DNA from: Gammaproteobacteria bacterium
GTDB lineage: Bacteria > Pseudomonadota > Gammaproteobacteria > Steroidobacterales > JABDKV01
Assembly (NCBI GenBank): GCA_013003425.1
Contig: JABDJB010000088.1
Coordinates: forward strand, 1-53,912
Length of the DNA stretch: 53,912 nucleotides
Reading direction: 5' to 3'
Numbering within the stretch: position 1 is the first letter of the stretch; every line of letters begins with the position of its first letter. A program made the translations under genes and the position numbers. The notes under the pieces are model-generated. The model searched no databases. It saw only the letters and a program-made list of their open reading frames with translations, and was not told the origin of the DNA. This document shows positions 34,385 to 41,715 of this stretch, piece after piece.

Positions 34385-35022
34385 GCTTCCGGTTTCTCTG
34401 TCAGGTCTTCGAGGTGACGGTTCATGGCATCGAGACTGTCGCGTATTGCCTGCGCATCCTCACGACCGTGGCGGGTATAGCTACGCTTGAGTTCTGCGCC
34501 AATGGTGATCGTCTTGATCACCCGCATCAGGTACCCGCCCATGCCGCCGACTATCGTCGTCGACAGCGCCACCAGGATGCCGCCATCGACCATGCGTTCC
34601 AGCAGCGCAAAGGCGCCCGCCTGCAGCGTCGCCTGCGGGTCACCGAGCGCATGCAGCAATGCATTGCGCATGCCGATCGCAGTCCAGATAACGCCAACGC
34701 CAAAGAACAGGCTGGTCCAGATATCGGCCATGTGGTCCATCTGCGCGATACGGTCGGGTGAGTCGTGACGCAAGACGCGGCGACGCAGCTCAGCGAGAGT
34801 CTGCATGAACAACACCAGGATAATGACGAACAACGGCAGCGCCAGGCCGAGGTTTTCGTCCAGCCAGCTGAACCACGCCGGCGGGTGCATGCCGGACAGT
34901 CCCCGCAGCTCGACCAGGTCGCTGCGTGCCGTGACATACAGCAGCATCAACCCGCCGAGCGCGGCACTGGCGGCGCCGCTGGCAACGCCGCTCAGGAACC
35001 GGTTGTCACGTCCCGCCGGCAT
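34381..35022 (-). CDS. MotA/TolQ/ExbB-like proton channel
   Basis: A 213-residue inner-membrane protein with four predicted TM segments at about 11-31, 57-77, 101-123 and 146-168. The last two carry the channel-family features: MADIWTSLFFGVGVIWTAIGMRNAL, and DGGILVALSTTIVGGMGGYLM, which resembles the conserved GI..AL.TT..G segment of MotA/TolQ/ExbB. A charged cytoplasmic C-terminus follows. In the family five such subunits surround two ExbD/MotB subunits and turn proton flow into rotation. Distinct from the ExbB at 1458-2714. The gene is third in the operon, three bases from the upstream lipoprotein gene. Confidence 0.78.
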   Translation of the reverse strand: MPAGRDNRFLSGVASGAASAALGGLMLLYVTARSDLVELRGLSGMHPPAWFSWLDENLGLALPLFVIILVLFMQTLAELRRRVLRHDSPDRIAQMDHMADIWTSLFFGVGVIWTAIGMRNALLHALGDPQATLQAGAFALLERMVDGGILVALSTTIVGGMGGYLMRVIKTITIGAELKRSYTRHGREDAQAIRDSLDAMNRHLEDLTEKPEA

Positions 35023-35025
35023 CGC

Positions 35026-35559
35026 TCAGTTGGCGGCGCAGGCGGTGCAGGTTGCGGCCAGCACCAGCTCGGTTTCTTTCAGCAGCTGGTCAGCACGGTA
35101 GTAGCTGTCGCGGTCGAGCGCGACGCGCAACAGGCCCTGCTCCTTGTCGCTGAGCTCCTCTTCCATTCGCGTCAGCACTTCAGCCTGCCGCGGACAGGTA
35201 TAGGAGCAGTTGTTGTAGTCGCCGGCCAGCGACATGAACTTCACGTTGAAATAGCGGTTGTAATAAGCCTGCGCCTGGCGCTGGCTGAGCAACCCGGAAT
35301 CGGTGGACCATTCCAGAAATTCGCTGAAGGTCTGCTTGTGACGAGGTTTCGGGTCACCCTCCGCCACCGTAAGCAGCCGGTCGAAATACGCGTCGTAAAG
35401 CGCTTCACAGCCGTTGGTGAGCTGCGCCTTGCTGACTTCGATTGCTACACGCAGGTTCTTCCCATCCGGCAGCGAACAATCCGGCTGCGGTGTCGTTGCA
35501 CAGCCGGTTGCCAGTAGCAGCAACGCGGCGGGCAGGATTGCGATTTTTAATAACTTCAT
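35026..35559 (-). CDS. Cys-rich lipoprotein of the envelope operon
   Basis: A 177-residue lipoprotein with the signal KIAILPAALLLLATGC (lipobox ATGC), followed by a helical domain with several further cysteines (QPDCSLP, NGCEALY, NNCSYTC, ATCTAC). I do not recognise the family. The ATG at 35559 is preceded by GGAG at the right distance and directly begins the signal; an upstream ATG at 35571 overlaps the stop of the previous gene (TAATG) and would add MEMT. Either start keeps the translational coupling. It may link the inner-membrane channel to the outer membrane, which is inference. Confidence 0.7.
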   Translation of the reverse strand: MKLLKIAILPAALLLLATGCATTPQPDCSLPDGKNLRVAIEVSKAQLTNGCEALYDAYFDRLLTVAEGDPKPRHKQTFSEFLEWSTDSGLLSQRQAQAYYNRYFNVKFMSLAGDYNNCSYTCPRQAEVLTRMEEELSDKEQGLLRVALDRDSYYRADQLLKETELVLAATCTACAAN

Positions 35560-35570
35560 GGTCATCTCCA

Positions 35571-36410
35571 TTACATCTCGAGCGGACTGCTGTAGGCCTG
35601 CTGCACATCGCCCGGGGGTGGTCCTGCAATTGGCGCTGCTGCCTCAAAATCGCCGAACAGGATGGATTTGACGCCCGCGACAACTTCCTGCATCTCGGGC
35701 GTGATAACGCCAAAGGACTGGTTGAGTTGTTCGAGCAGTGTTGCCCGGCTGATTTCTTCCTGTGTGCGGGCGATCAACACCGCGGCTTCATCCATGTCGA
35801 GGTAGATGTCGGCCGCCACCACGGTCAGCGACTGCTCGGCTCCGGCGCCGCCACCGCTGGCGACCAGGCTGTAGTACTGACGAAAACGTTCACTCAGACG
35901 CAGCCCGGAACGACCGCGCATCGCCGGCTGCGCTTTCGCCGCTGCGGCTGGCGTTTTGCCCAGCAGGTTTTCCTGCAGGTCCCAGGGCGTCATCTTCTTG
36001 CCCACTTCGGTGCGCAGCCGCTTTTCCAGGCTGTTGCGGGTGCTCATCACCGCGCGCTCCATGTCCGGCAGCCCTTCGCTCATGACATTGAGCATCTCCA
36101 GGTAGGTTGCACCCAGCTGTCTGGCAATCTGGTCACAGCCCGGGTCGCCTTCGGCACCGTCGCACTTTGCTTCTACAAACAGCTGCTGTTGCTGATCGAG
36201 CTTGGCGATGATGCTGTTCAGCCCGCTCTCCATTTCTTCGGCAACCTGCCCGGTATGGCGGATGTCTTCGAGCACGGTGGTCGGGAACAGTCGAATGGTG
36301 GGGCCTGTAGCAGCCGTCGTCGCCGCAGATACCATTACCGGAGCCAGTAAAAACAGGCTCGCAAACAGCAGACTGACGGGGCGGCGGCGAAAGGACGATT
36401 GCTTCGTCAT
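35571..36410 (-). CDS. Exported coiled-coil protein, first gene of the envelope operon
   Basis: A 279-residue exported protein with an Arg-rich signal peptide (about 1-29) and a mostly helical mature part, including a long helix over about 45-80 (EEMESGLNSIIAKLDQQQQL) and a Cys pair in KCDGAEGDPGCDQI. The C-terminus is Pro-rich. No family is recognised. The ATG is chosen because AAGGAG lies seven bases upstream and it precedes the signal; a longer frame starting at 36500 lacks both. It is followed by the lipoprotein with a TAATG overlap, so the operon begins here. Confidence 0.72.
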   Translation of the reverse strand: MTKQSSFRRRPVSLLFASLFLLAPVMVSAATTAATGPTIRLFPTTVLEDIRHTGQVAEEMESGLNSIIAKLDQQQQLFVEAKCDGAEGDPGCDQIARQLGATYLEMLNVMSEGLPDMERAVMSTRNSLEKRLRTEVGKKMTPWDLQENLLGKTPAAAAKAQPAMRGRSGLRLSERFRQYYSLVASGGGAGAEQSLTVVAADIYLDMDEAAVLIARTQEEISRATLLEQLNQSFGVITPEMQEVVAGVKSILFGDFEAAAPIAGPPPGDVQQAYSSPLEM

Positions 36411-36513
36411 GGAATTTCTCCTTCCGGCGGATTTTGTCGGGGCGTGCAAAAGCAGTGCACCGACGATGCCTTCGAAGGTATGTCGCAATCGCTGAACCAA
36501 ACCTGAATGTTGG

Positions 36514-36601
36514 TTAAGTTAACGCCGTGGCCAGGCTGAACACACCTCTGAATGACATCAATAAAGGCACTTAAGGTGCTGTTTAAGTAAGGTATTAAGT
36601 G
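36514..36601. promoter_or_regulatory. Cluster of TTAAGT motifs upstream of the envelope operon
   Basis: Four copies of TTAAGT or its complement lie in the 276-bp gap upstream of the operon: 36514-36519, ACTTAA at 36569-36574, 36583-36588 and 36595-36600. The last three are spaced about 14 and 12 bp centre to centre, and the outer two form an inverted repeat CACTTAA/TTAAGTG (36568-36574 and 36595-36601). This could be an operator for a transcription factor; no regulator gene is adjacent. The rest of the gap holds no gene. Confidence 0.4.
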
Positions 36602-36686
36602 GCGGCTGCCCGGCTGCAGGACGGACCGCCAGGGGCCCGTCGCGCCGTTCGCAGGCGCACGGCAGATTTATCCCGGTGTGGTGTCG

Positions 36687-38105
36687 CTACGCGTTGGCGA
36701 GTTCGCGTACGACGTCGACAAAAAAGTCGATGTCGGCCGGGCGCGTGCGCCAGTTGACGATAGCCGGACGTAAGGCGACGCGCCCTTCAAACAGTGTGGT
36801 GCCGGCAAGCGCCCTGCCGTCGGCAATGATTGCCTCACCAAGCTTCCGATTCAGCTCGTCGAGCTCGTCAGCGGTTTTTCCACCCGGATTGAATCGGAAG
36901 CACACTATGTTCAGCGGCACTTCCGCAAGCCGCTCCAGCTCCGGGGCAGCATCGACGCGATCGGCCAGCTGCTGTGCCAGGTCAAGATGAGTCTCGACCA
37001 TTTCACGAACACCACGGCGGCCGTACGCGCGCAACGTTGCCCAGACCGACAGGGCCCGTGCCCGGCGCGAACTCTCCGGGCCGATCGCACCGATAGTCGG
37101 GCGTGGATCGTCAGACTTTGGCAGGTAGTCGGCACGATAGGTGAAAGCGCGTGCCAGCAGCTGCGCATCCCGCACAAAGGAGAACCCGCAGTCGTACGGC
37201 ACGTTGAGCCATTTGTGCCCGTCGACCGTAACCGAGTCGGCCCGTTCGGCACCAGCGCACAGCTGTGCGGCACGGGGTGTCACCCGGGCAAACAGCCCGA
37301 ACGCACCATCGACATGCAGCCAGGCATTGTGCTTTTCAGCCAGGTCGGCCATGGCTTCGATCGGGTCGAAATCGCCCATGTTCACTTCGCCGGCATTGGC
37401 GATGATGATCGCGGGCTTTCCGCGTAATCCCAGAAGCGCGCTTTCCAGCGCCGCCGCATCGAGACGACCGGCCGGGTCGCGCGCAAAAGTGCGTATGGCA
37501 CTGCGGCCAATGCCAAGCATGGAAGCTACCTTCAGCGAACTGGCGTGAACGTAGCCACTGCTGAATACCGGCACCCGGGGCATACCATGCATCCCCTCCT
37601 CTGATACGTCGACGTCGTGCTGCTCACCCCACCACTGCCGTGCGGCAGCCATGCCGACATAGTTCGCCATGGTGGCCCCGGTGGTCATGATGCCGGTATG
37701 TGCGCGTGGCAGGTCGAACAAGTCCTTCAACCAGTCCAATGCGAGCAGTTCCAACTGCACGCCAAGCGGCGATGACACCCAGGTGTAGGCAATCTGGTCC
37801 AACGCGCTTGCAAGCCAGTCGGCACCGAGCGCCGCCGGTGTTGCTCCACCGGTGACAAAATGGAAATAACGCGGCCCCGAGGTTGCGGCCGCTGCATCGG
37901 GAGCTTCGGCGATCAGCTCTGACAGCGCCGCAATGGCCCCGTCACCGGTTTCGGGCAGTGCGCGCAGGAAGGTGGCTGTCGCCGCATCGGCACGCTGGCT
38001 GATAACCGGCCGCTCGTCGACGCCGGCTATGTATTCCTTTGCGGCGTCACTGACTCTCTTTATTACTTCAGCGAGTTCGCTTCGCAGCGGGTTGCTGTTG
38101 CTCAT
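36687..38105 (-). CDS. PLP-dependent decarboxylase of the aromatic-L-amino-acid/group II family
   Basis: A 472-residue fold-type I PLP enzyme of the DDC/GadB group II decarboxylase family. The PLP lysine is Lys298 in SVTVDGHKWLNVPYDCG, and the earlier HVDGAFG carries the Asp266 that contacts the pyridine nitrogen. TGIMTTGATMANYVG is the phosphate-binding region. Substrate (tyrosine, tryptophan, dopa, glutamate or other) cannot be read from sequence; no transporter or amine pathway gene is adjacent. The ATG overlaps the stop of the YbaK-like gene by four bases, so the two are coupled. Confidence 0.9.
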   Translation of the reverse strand: MSNSNPLRSELAEVIKRVSDAAKEYIAGVDERPVISQRADAATATFLRALPETGDGAIAALSELIAEAPDAAAATSGPRYFHFVTGGATPAALGADWLASALDQIAYTWVSSPLGVQLELLALDWLKDLFDLPRAHTGIMTTGATMANYVGMAAARQWWGEQHDVDVSEEGMHGMPRVPVFSSGYVHASSLKVASMLGIGRSAIRTFARDPAGRLDAAALESALLGLRGKPAIIIANAGEVNMGDFDPIEAMADLAEKHNAWLHVDGAFGLFARVTPRAAQLCAGAERADSVTVDGHKWLNVPYDCGFSFVRDAQLLARAFTYRADYLPKSDDPRPTIGAIGPESSRRARALSVWATLRAYGRRGVREMVETHLDLAQQLADRVDAAPELERLAEVPLNIVCFRFNPGGKTADELDELNRKLGEAIIADGRALAGTTLFEGRVALRPAIVNWRTRPADIDFFVDVVRELANA

Positions 38106-38587
38106 TGTTCCCTGATCTCCGCCCGCGAACCACCACTGTGCTGCAGCAACTCTGCAGCAGTTGTGGCGAATACATCAAATGCGCCGCCAGCTGCCGCCCA
38201 TATCCTGTCGAACCCGAACAGGTCCTCATCCACAAATGTCCTGATCGGCCGGGCGTGGGCAAACGGCGGGATGCCACCGATCGCATAGCCCGTTTGGCGG
38301 CGAACAAAATCGGCATCTGCTTTTTCAATGCCCTCGCCGGCCAAGGCTGCGAGTCTGGCCACGTCGACGCGATTGCTGCCGCTGGCAATCACCAGCACCG
38401 GCAGATCGCTGTCCGCCAGCCTGAACACGATCGACTTGGCGATTTCGGCAATCGAGCAACCCACTGCAGCCGCGGCCTCACCAGCCGTTCGTGTCGACGC
38501 CGGCAGTCGCTGTGTGGGTGTTGCAATGCCGCGCTGCGCCAGGGCTGCGGCAAACCGCGCCGTGCCGGTGTCTGCTGTTGCTGCCAT
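38102..38587 (-). CDS. YbaK/EbsC-family aminoacyl-tRNA deacylase
   Basis: A 161-residue protein of the YbaK/ProX editing-domain superfamily, which removes wrongly attached amino acids from tRNA (for example Cys or Ala from tRNA-Pro). Family features are EIAKSIVFRL, where the conserved Lys lies, VIASGSNRVDVARLAAL, and the QTGYAIGGIPPFAHARPIRTFVDEDL segment typical of the clan. The start at 38587 gives the usual length; an in-frame ATG at 38632 would add a hydrophobic Cys-rich stretch with no support. It is the first gene of a two-gene unit with the PLP decarboxylase. Confidence 0.88.
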   Translation of the reverse strand: MAATADTGTARFAAALAQRGIATPTQRLPASTRTAGEAAAAVGCSIAEIAKSIVFRLADSDLPVLVIASGSNRVDVARLAALAGEGIEKADADFVRRQTGYAIGGIPPFAHARPIRTFVDEDLFGFDRIWAAAGGAFDVFATTAAELLQHSGGSRAEIREQ

Positions 38588-38718
38588 AGCCGGCAGTATA
38601 GCCGCCAACGCCTGCCGGCAAAGGCAGAACAACGCTTTGCAAATGCTGACACCGCGATGGTTGCCGCCGCCAAGTCATTTCCGGTACGGTTGCGGCTTCC
38701 TCCAGACCGGGACCGCCC

Positions 38719-39408
38719 ATGATCCGCTTTGCACTGATCGTCTTTGTCGCTTTGTCGGCAGCTGCCTGCGCCAGGCCACCTGCAACCGCCCCGGCTGAAA
38801 CCAGTGTCGAACCGGTTTCAGACCAGGACAAAACCCTGTATGCGCTTGGCATTGCCATTGCCGACAGCCTGGAGCAATACAACCTCAGCGAAACCGAACT
38901 GGAAATGGTTCAGGCCGGCCTGGCTGACCGGCTTGGCGGTGGGGAGACTGCTGTCGACCTGGGTGATTACCATGCAAAGATCAGCGCCCTGGCTCGCGAC
39001 CGTGCCGCGACGGTTGCACAAAAAGAGAAGGACGCCTCGGCAGCGTTTGTCGAGCAGATGGCCGCACAGCCGGGTGCACAAAAATTTGATTCCGGGCTTG
39101 TTGTAATTGAAATGCAGCCGGGTGATGGACCAAGCCCGAAGGCCGAGGACACGGTGCAGGTTCATTACCATGGCATGCTTCGCGACGGTACCGTATTCGA
39201 CAGTTCGGTCGAGCGCGGCTCGCCGGCAACGTTTCCGCTGACACGCGTTATCTCCTGCTGGACCGAGGGTGTGCAGAAGATCAAGGTCGGCGGCAAGGCA
39301 AAACTCGTATGCCCGTCTGACATCGCCTATGGCGATCGCGGCTCGCCCCCACGCATCCCGCCCGGCGCGGCGCTGGTGTTTGAGGTCGAGCTGCTCGAAA
39401 TTCAGTAA
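38719..39408 (+). CDS. FKBP-type peptidyl-prolyl isomerase, lipoprotein form
   Basis: A 229-residue FkpA/Mip-like protein. A lipoprotein signal ends in AAAC (Cys17), so it is anchored in the envelope. An N-terminal helical dimerisation domain (about 35-115) with DKTLYALGIAIADSL precedes the C-terminal FKBP domain (about 125-229), with VQVHYHGMLRDGTVFDSSVERG, VISCWTEGVQKIKVGGKAKLVCP and AYGDRGSPPRIPPGAALVFEVEL. It assists folding of periplasmic proteins. It is divergent from the YbaK-like gene; the downstream GlsB-like gene starts 21 bp after its stop and may be cotranscribed. Confidence 0.94.
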   Translation: MIRFALIVFVALSAAACARPPATAPAETSVEPVSDQDKTLYALGIAIADSLEQYNLSETELEMVQAGLADRLGGGETAVDLGDYHAKISALARDRAATVAQKEKDASAAFVEQMAAQPGAQKFDSGLVVIEMQPGDGPSPKAEDTVQVHYHGMLRDGTVFDSSVERGSPATFPLTRVISCWTEGVQKIKVGGKAKLVCPSDIAYGDRGSPPRIPPGAALVFEVELLEIQ

Positions 39409-39429
39409 GTCAAACAAGAGGACTGAAAA

Positions 39430-39687
39430 ATGGGGATTATTTCCTGGATACTCATGGGTCTCATCGCTGGCGCGCTGGGCAAGTTCATCATGCCGGGCGA
39501 CGATCCGGGCGGCATTTTCGTCACCATACTGATTGGTATTGCCGGCGCATTCGTTGGTGGCTTTATTGCATCCGCACTCGGCTTTGGTTCGGTCACAGGC
39601 TTTGATATCCGCAGCCTGCTGATTGCCATCGGTGGCGCAGTGCTGTTGCTGTTCGGCTACCGTCAGCTGAAAAAAGGCAAGTCGTAA
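39430..39687 (+). CDS. GlsB/YeaQ/YmgE-family membrane protein
   Basis: An 85-residue, three-TM, glycine-rich inner-membrane protein of the GlsB/YeaQ/YmgE (transglycosylase-associated) family, often induced by stress. Features are IISWILMGLIAGALGKFIMPG at the N-terminus, GIAGAFVGGFIASALGFG in the middle, and a C-terminal LLIAIGGAVLLLFGYRQ helix. Its function is not known in detail. AGAGGA precedes the ATG at a good distance. Confidence 0.92.
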   Translation: MGIISWILMGLIAGALGKFIMPGDDPGGIFVTILIGIAGAFVGGFIASALGFGSVTGFDIRSLLIAIGGAVLLLFGYRQLKKGKS

Positions 39688-39747
39688 TACTCGCGCGGTT
39701 CGGGTGGAATATATTCCGCCGGACCTCGCCGATTCAGGCATCGCGCG

Positions 39748-39769
39748 CTCACCGGCGTCCGCCGGTGAG
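39748..39769. terminator. Hairpin upstream of transaldolase
   Basis: A nine-base-pair perfect stem, CTCACCGGC at 39748-39756 and GCCGGTGAG at 39761-39769, with a GTCC loop, lies between the GlsB-like gene and transaldolase. No T-run follows, so it is at most a weak terminator or an mRNA structure in the leader of tal. Confidence 0.35.
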
Positions 39770-39810
39770 CGGCGTAGCAGTATCGCGTGGCGTTACACGG
39801 GACAGGGCCG

Positions 39811-40908
39811 ATGAGCGAAAACCCGCTATTAGAACTGAAGGCGCTTGGCCAGAGCATCTGGCTGGACTATATCGAACGGGATCTGCTGGGCGGTGGCGGA
39901 CTGGCGCGGCTGATCGAAGATGACGGCATCGCCGGTGTCACCTCCAACCCAAGTATCTTCCATCAGGCGATCACCAGCACCGGGCAATACGACAAGGAAA
40001 TCTCGACGCTGGCAGACAGCGGCGCCGTTGCGACGACGATCTACAACGAACTGGTTATCAGCGACATCCGCCAGGCGGCCGATATCCTGCATCCGGTCTA
40101 CACCACCACGGCTGGACAGGACGGATATGTCAGCCTGGAAGTCTCGCCACACCTGGCCAATGAAACCGATGCCAGCCTCGAACAGGCAAGGAGCCTGTGG
40201 CAACAGGTTGACCGGCAGAACCTGATGATCAAGATCCCCGGCACGCCCGAGGGCTTGCCGGCTATCGAGCAGCTGGTTTACGAAGGCATAAACGTCAACG
40301 TGACCTTGTTGTTCAGCGTAACGCGCTACGCTGAAGTCGCGCGCGCCTACCTCCGCGGACTGCAGCGCAGACTCGACGCCGGGCTGCCGCTGGACAGCGT
40401 TGCGTCGGTCGCCAGCTTTTTCCTGAGTCGCATCGATTCGGCAATCGACAAACAACTGCCGCAGGACCATGAGTTACGCGGTTCGATTGCCATCGCCAGC
40501 GCCCGCAGTGCTTACATTACCTATCAGAAAATCTGTGCCAGCGATGAATGGCACACGCTTGCGGCCGCAGGCGCCCGCCCTCAGCGCCTGCTGTGGGCAA
40601 GCACCAGCACAAAGAATCCGGCTTACAGCGATACTTTGTATGTCGATGAACTGATCGGTCCGGAAACCGTCAACACGGTGCCACCAAAAACACTCGACGC
40701 CTATCGTGATCACGGCAAGCCTGCGGTGCGCGTAACCGACGGCGCCACGCAGGCGCTACAGGCAATTGCAGCTTTACCGGATCATGGCATCGACCTGGAG
40801 ACCGTAACGACGATGCTCGAGAGTGATGGCGTCAACAAGTTCATCGCTTCATTCGACTCACTCATGCAGGCGCTTGAAAGCGAGCGCGTGCGGCTCAAGT
40901 CAGCATGA
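39811..40908 (+). CDS. tal: Transaldolase
   Basis: A 365-residue transaldolase of the non-oxidative pentose phosphate pathway, exchanging the dihydroxyacetone unit between sedoheptulose-7-phosphate and glyceraldehyde-3-phosphate. Family motifs include GIAGVTSNPSIFHQAI near the N-terminus, DGYVSLEVSPHLA, NLMIKIPGTPEGLPAI with the Schiff-base Lys, and GINVNVTLLFS. Length and sequence fit the longer Tal subfamily common in actinobacteria, cyanobacteria and some proteobacteria rather than E. coli TalB. The ATG is preceded by GACAGGG and the small Trm112-like gene overlaps its stop. Confidence 0.95.
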   Translation: MSENPLLELKALGQSIWLDYIERDLLGGGGLARLIEDDGIAGVTSNPSIFHQAITSTGQYDKEISTLADSGAVATTIYNELVISDIRQAADILHPVYTTTAGQDGYVSLEVSPHLANETDASLEQARSLWQQVDRQNLMIKIPGTPEGLPAIEQLVYEGINVNVTLLFSVTRYAEVARAYLRGLQRRLDAGLPLDSVASVASFFLSRIDSAIDKQLPQDHELRGSIAIASARSAYITYQKICASDEWHTLAAAGARPQRLLWASTSTKNPAYSDTLYVDELIGPETVNTVPPKTLDAYRDHGKPAVRVTDGATQALQAIAALPDHGIDLETVTTMLESDGVNKFIASFDSLMQALESERVRLKSA

Positions 40909-41168
40909 TTGACCGCCAGGTTATCGATATTCTCGCCTGCCCGGCCAGTCACCGACCGCTGCGGCCGCTTCCGGCTGCGCGCCTGCACCGCCTCAACGAG
41001 CTGATAAAGTCCGGCCAGGCAACCTATCTTGGTGGTGAGAAAATCACCGAACCACTGGATGCCGCCCTGGTGACTGACAATGATGCGGTGATTTACCGGA
41101 TCGATGACGACATCCCGGTGCTGCTGGTAGAATGCGGGATCTCCGGCCGCCTGGCCATCGACCCATAG
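40905..41168 (+). CDS. Trm112-like small protein (UPF0434/YcaR type)
   Basis: An 87-residue Trm112-like protein. The opening VIDILACPASHRPLR aligns with the LLACPxCKGPL start of UPF0434 proteins and the end has DDAVIYRIDDDIPVLLVE, matching the family's YPIRDGIPVML. The second Cys of the first CxxC is replaced (ACPASH), and only one later Cys is present, so the metal site found in some family members is probably not formed. The ATG overlaps the transaldolase stop (ATGA), so the two are coupled. Function unknown. Confidence 0.82.
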   Translation: MIDRQVIDILACPASHRPLRPLPAARLHRLNELIKSGQATYLGGEKITEPLDAALVTDNDAVIYRIDDDIPVLLVECGISGRLAIDP

Positions 41169-41245
41169 CTGCCGCACTGCAATAAGCCGATGGCCCGGCC
41201 TCCGGTAGAATGGGCACGCAAATCCGACAAATCCTGGGGGAAAAG

Positions 41246-41692
41246 ATGGAAATCCGCAGATGGCCGATCGAGGCGCTCCGCATCTATACGGGAATTTTTT
41301 TCGCGTATCACGGATTCGGTAAGCTGACCCGCGAAACCGGGTTCAATATCACCGGCTTCCTCGAAGCGATGAAAGACAAGAGCTTCGGTTTTTATCAACC
41401 CCTGATCGAATCGGTTTTTCTGCCGAACGCGGGATTGTTCTCCGGCCTGGTCGCCTGGGGCGAGCTGCTCGTGGGCGTCGCTCTGGTGCTGGGCGTCGCG
41501 GTGCGTTACGCATCGATTGCCGGTGCATTCATGCTCGCCAATTTCTGGTTTGCCAAGGGCCAGAGTATTTTTGACGGCCAGAACCACGATGCTATCTGGG
41601 TAGCTATATTCCTGGTGCTGGCGCTTGTTCCCGCCGGAAAGTTCCTGGGACTGGACCAGAAGCTGGCCGACAGGTTCTCTTTCCTGCGCTGA
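41246..41692 (+). CDS. DoxX-family membrane protein
   Basis: A 148-residue, four-TM inner-membrane protein of the DoxX/terminal quinol oxidase-like family. It begins with a Trp/Arg-rich segment, then ALRIYTGIFFAYHGFGKLT, GLVAWGELLVGVALVLGVAVR and ANFWFAKGQ, typical of DoxX. Some members take part in thiosulfate or sulfide oxidation or in redox stress response; no such context is here. The start is the ATG preceded by GGGGGAAAAG; an in-frame ATG 36 bp upstream is less likely. It converges on the secreted protease gene. Confidence 0.88.
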   Translation: MEIRRWPIEALRIYTGIFFAYHGFGKLTRETGFNITGFLEAMKDKSFGFYQPLIESVFLPNAGLFSGLVAWGELLVGVALVLGVAVRYASIAGAFMLANFWFAKGQSIFDGQNHDAIWVAIFLVLALVPAGKFLGLDQKLADRFSFLR

Positions 41693-41715
41693 ACGCGACG
41701 CCGGCGCGGCGCGTT
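41692..41715. terminator. Hairpin between convergent DoxX and protease genes
   Basis: AACGCG at 41692-41697 and CGCGTT at 41710-41715 can pair, with a GC-rich inner segment that can also pair partly; a short TTT follows on the plus strand. It lies exactly between the two convergent stop codons. Confidence 0.35.

Noticed and set aside
30378-36410. Zorya-type anti-phage defence system
   Set aside because: Zorya also has a MotA/MotB-like pair, but its MotB-like protein has an OmpA domain and its partners include a helicase and nuclease. None is present; the partners here are cell-wall and exported proteins.
38818-39741. 307-codon open frame on the minus strand across FKBP and GlsB-like genes
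   Set aside because: The plus-strand genes are clear; the antisense frame has no domain.
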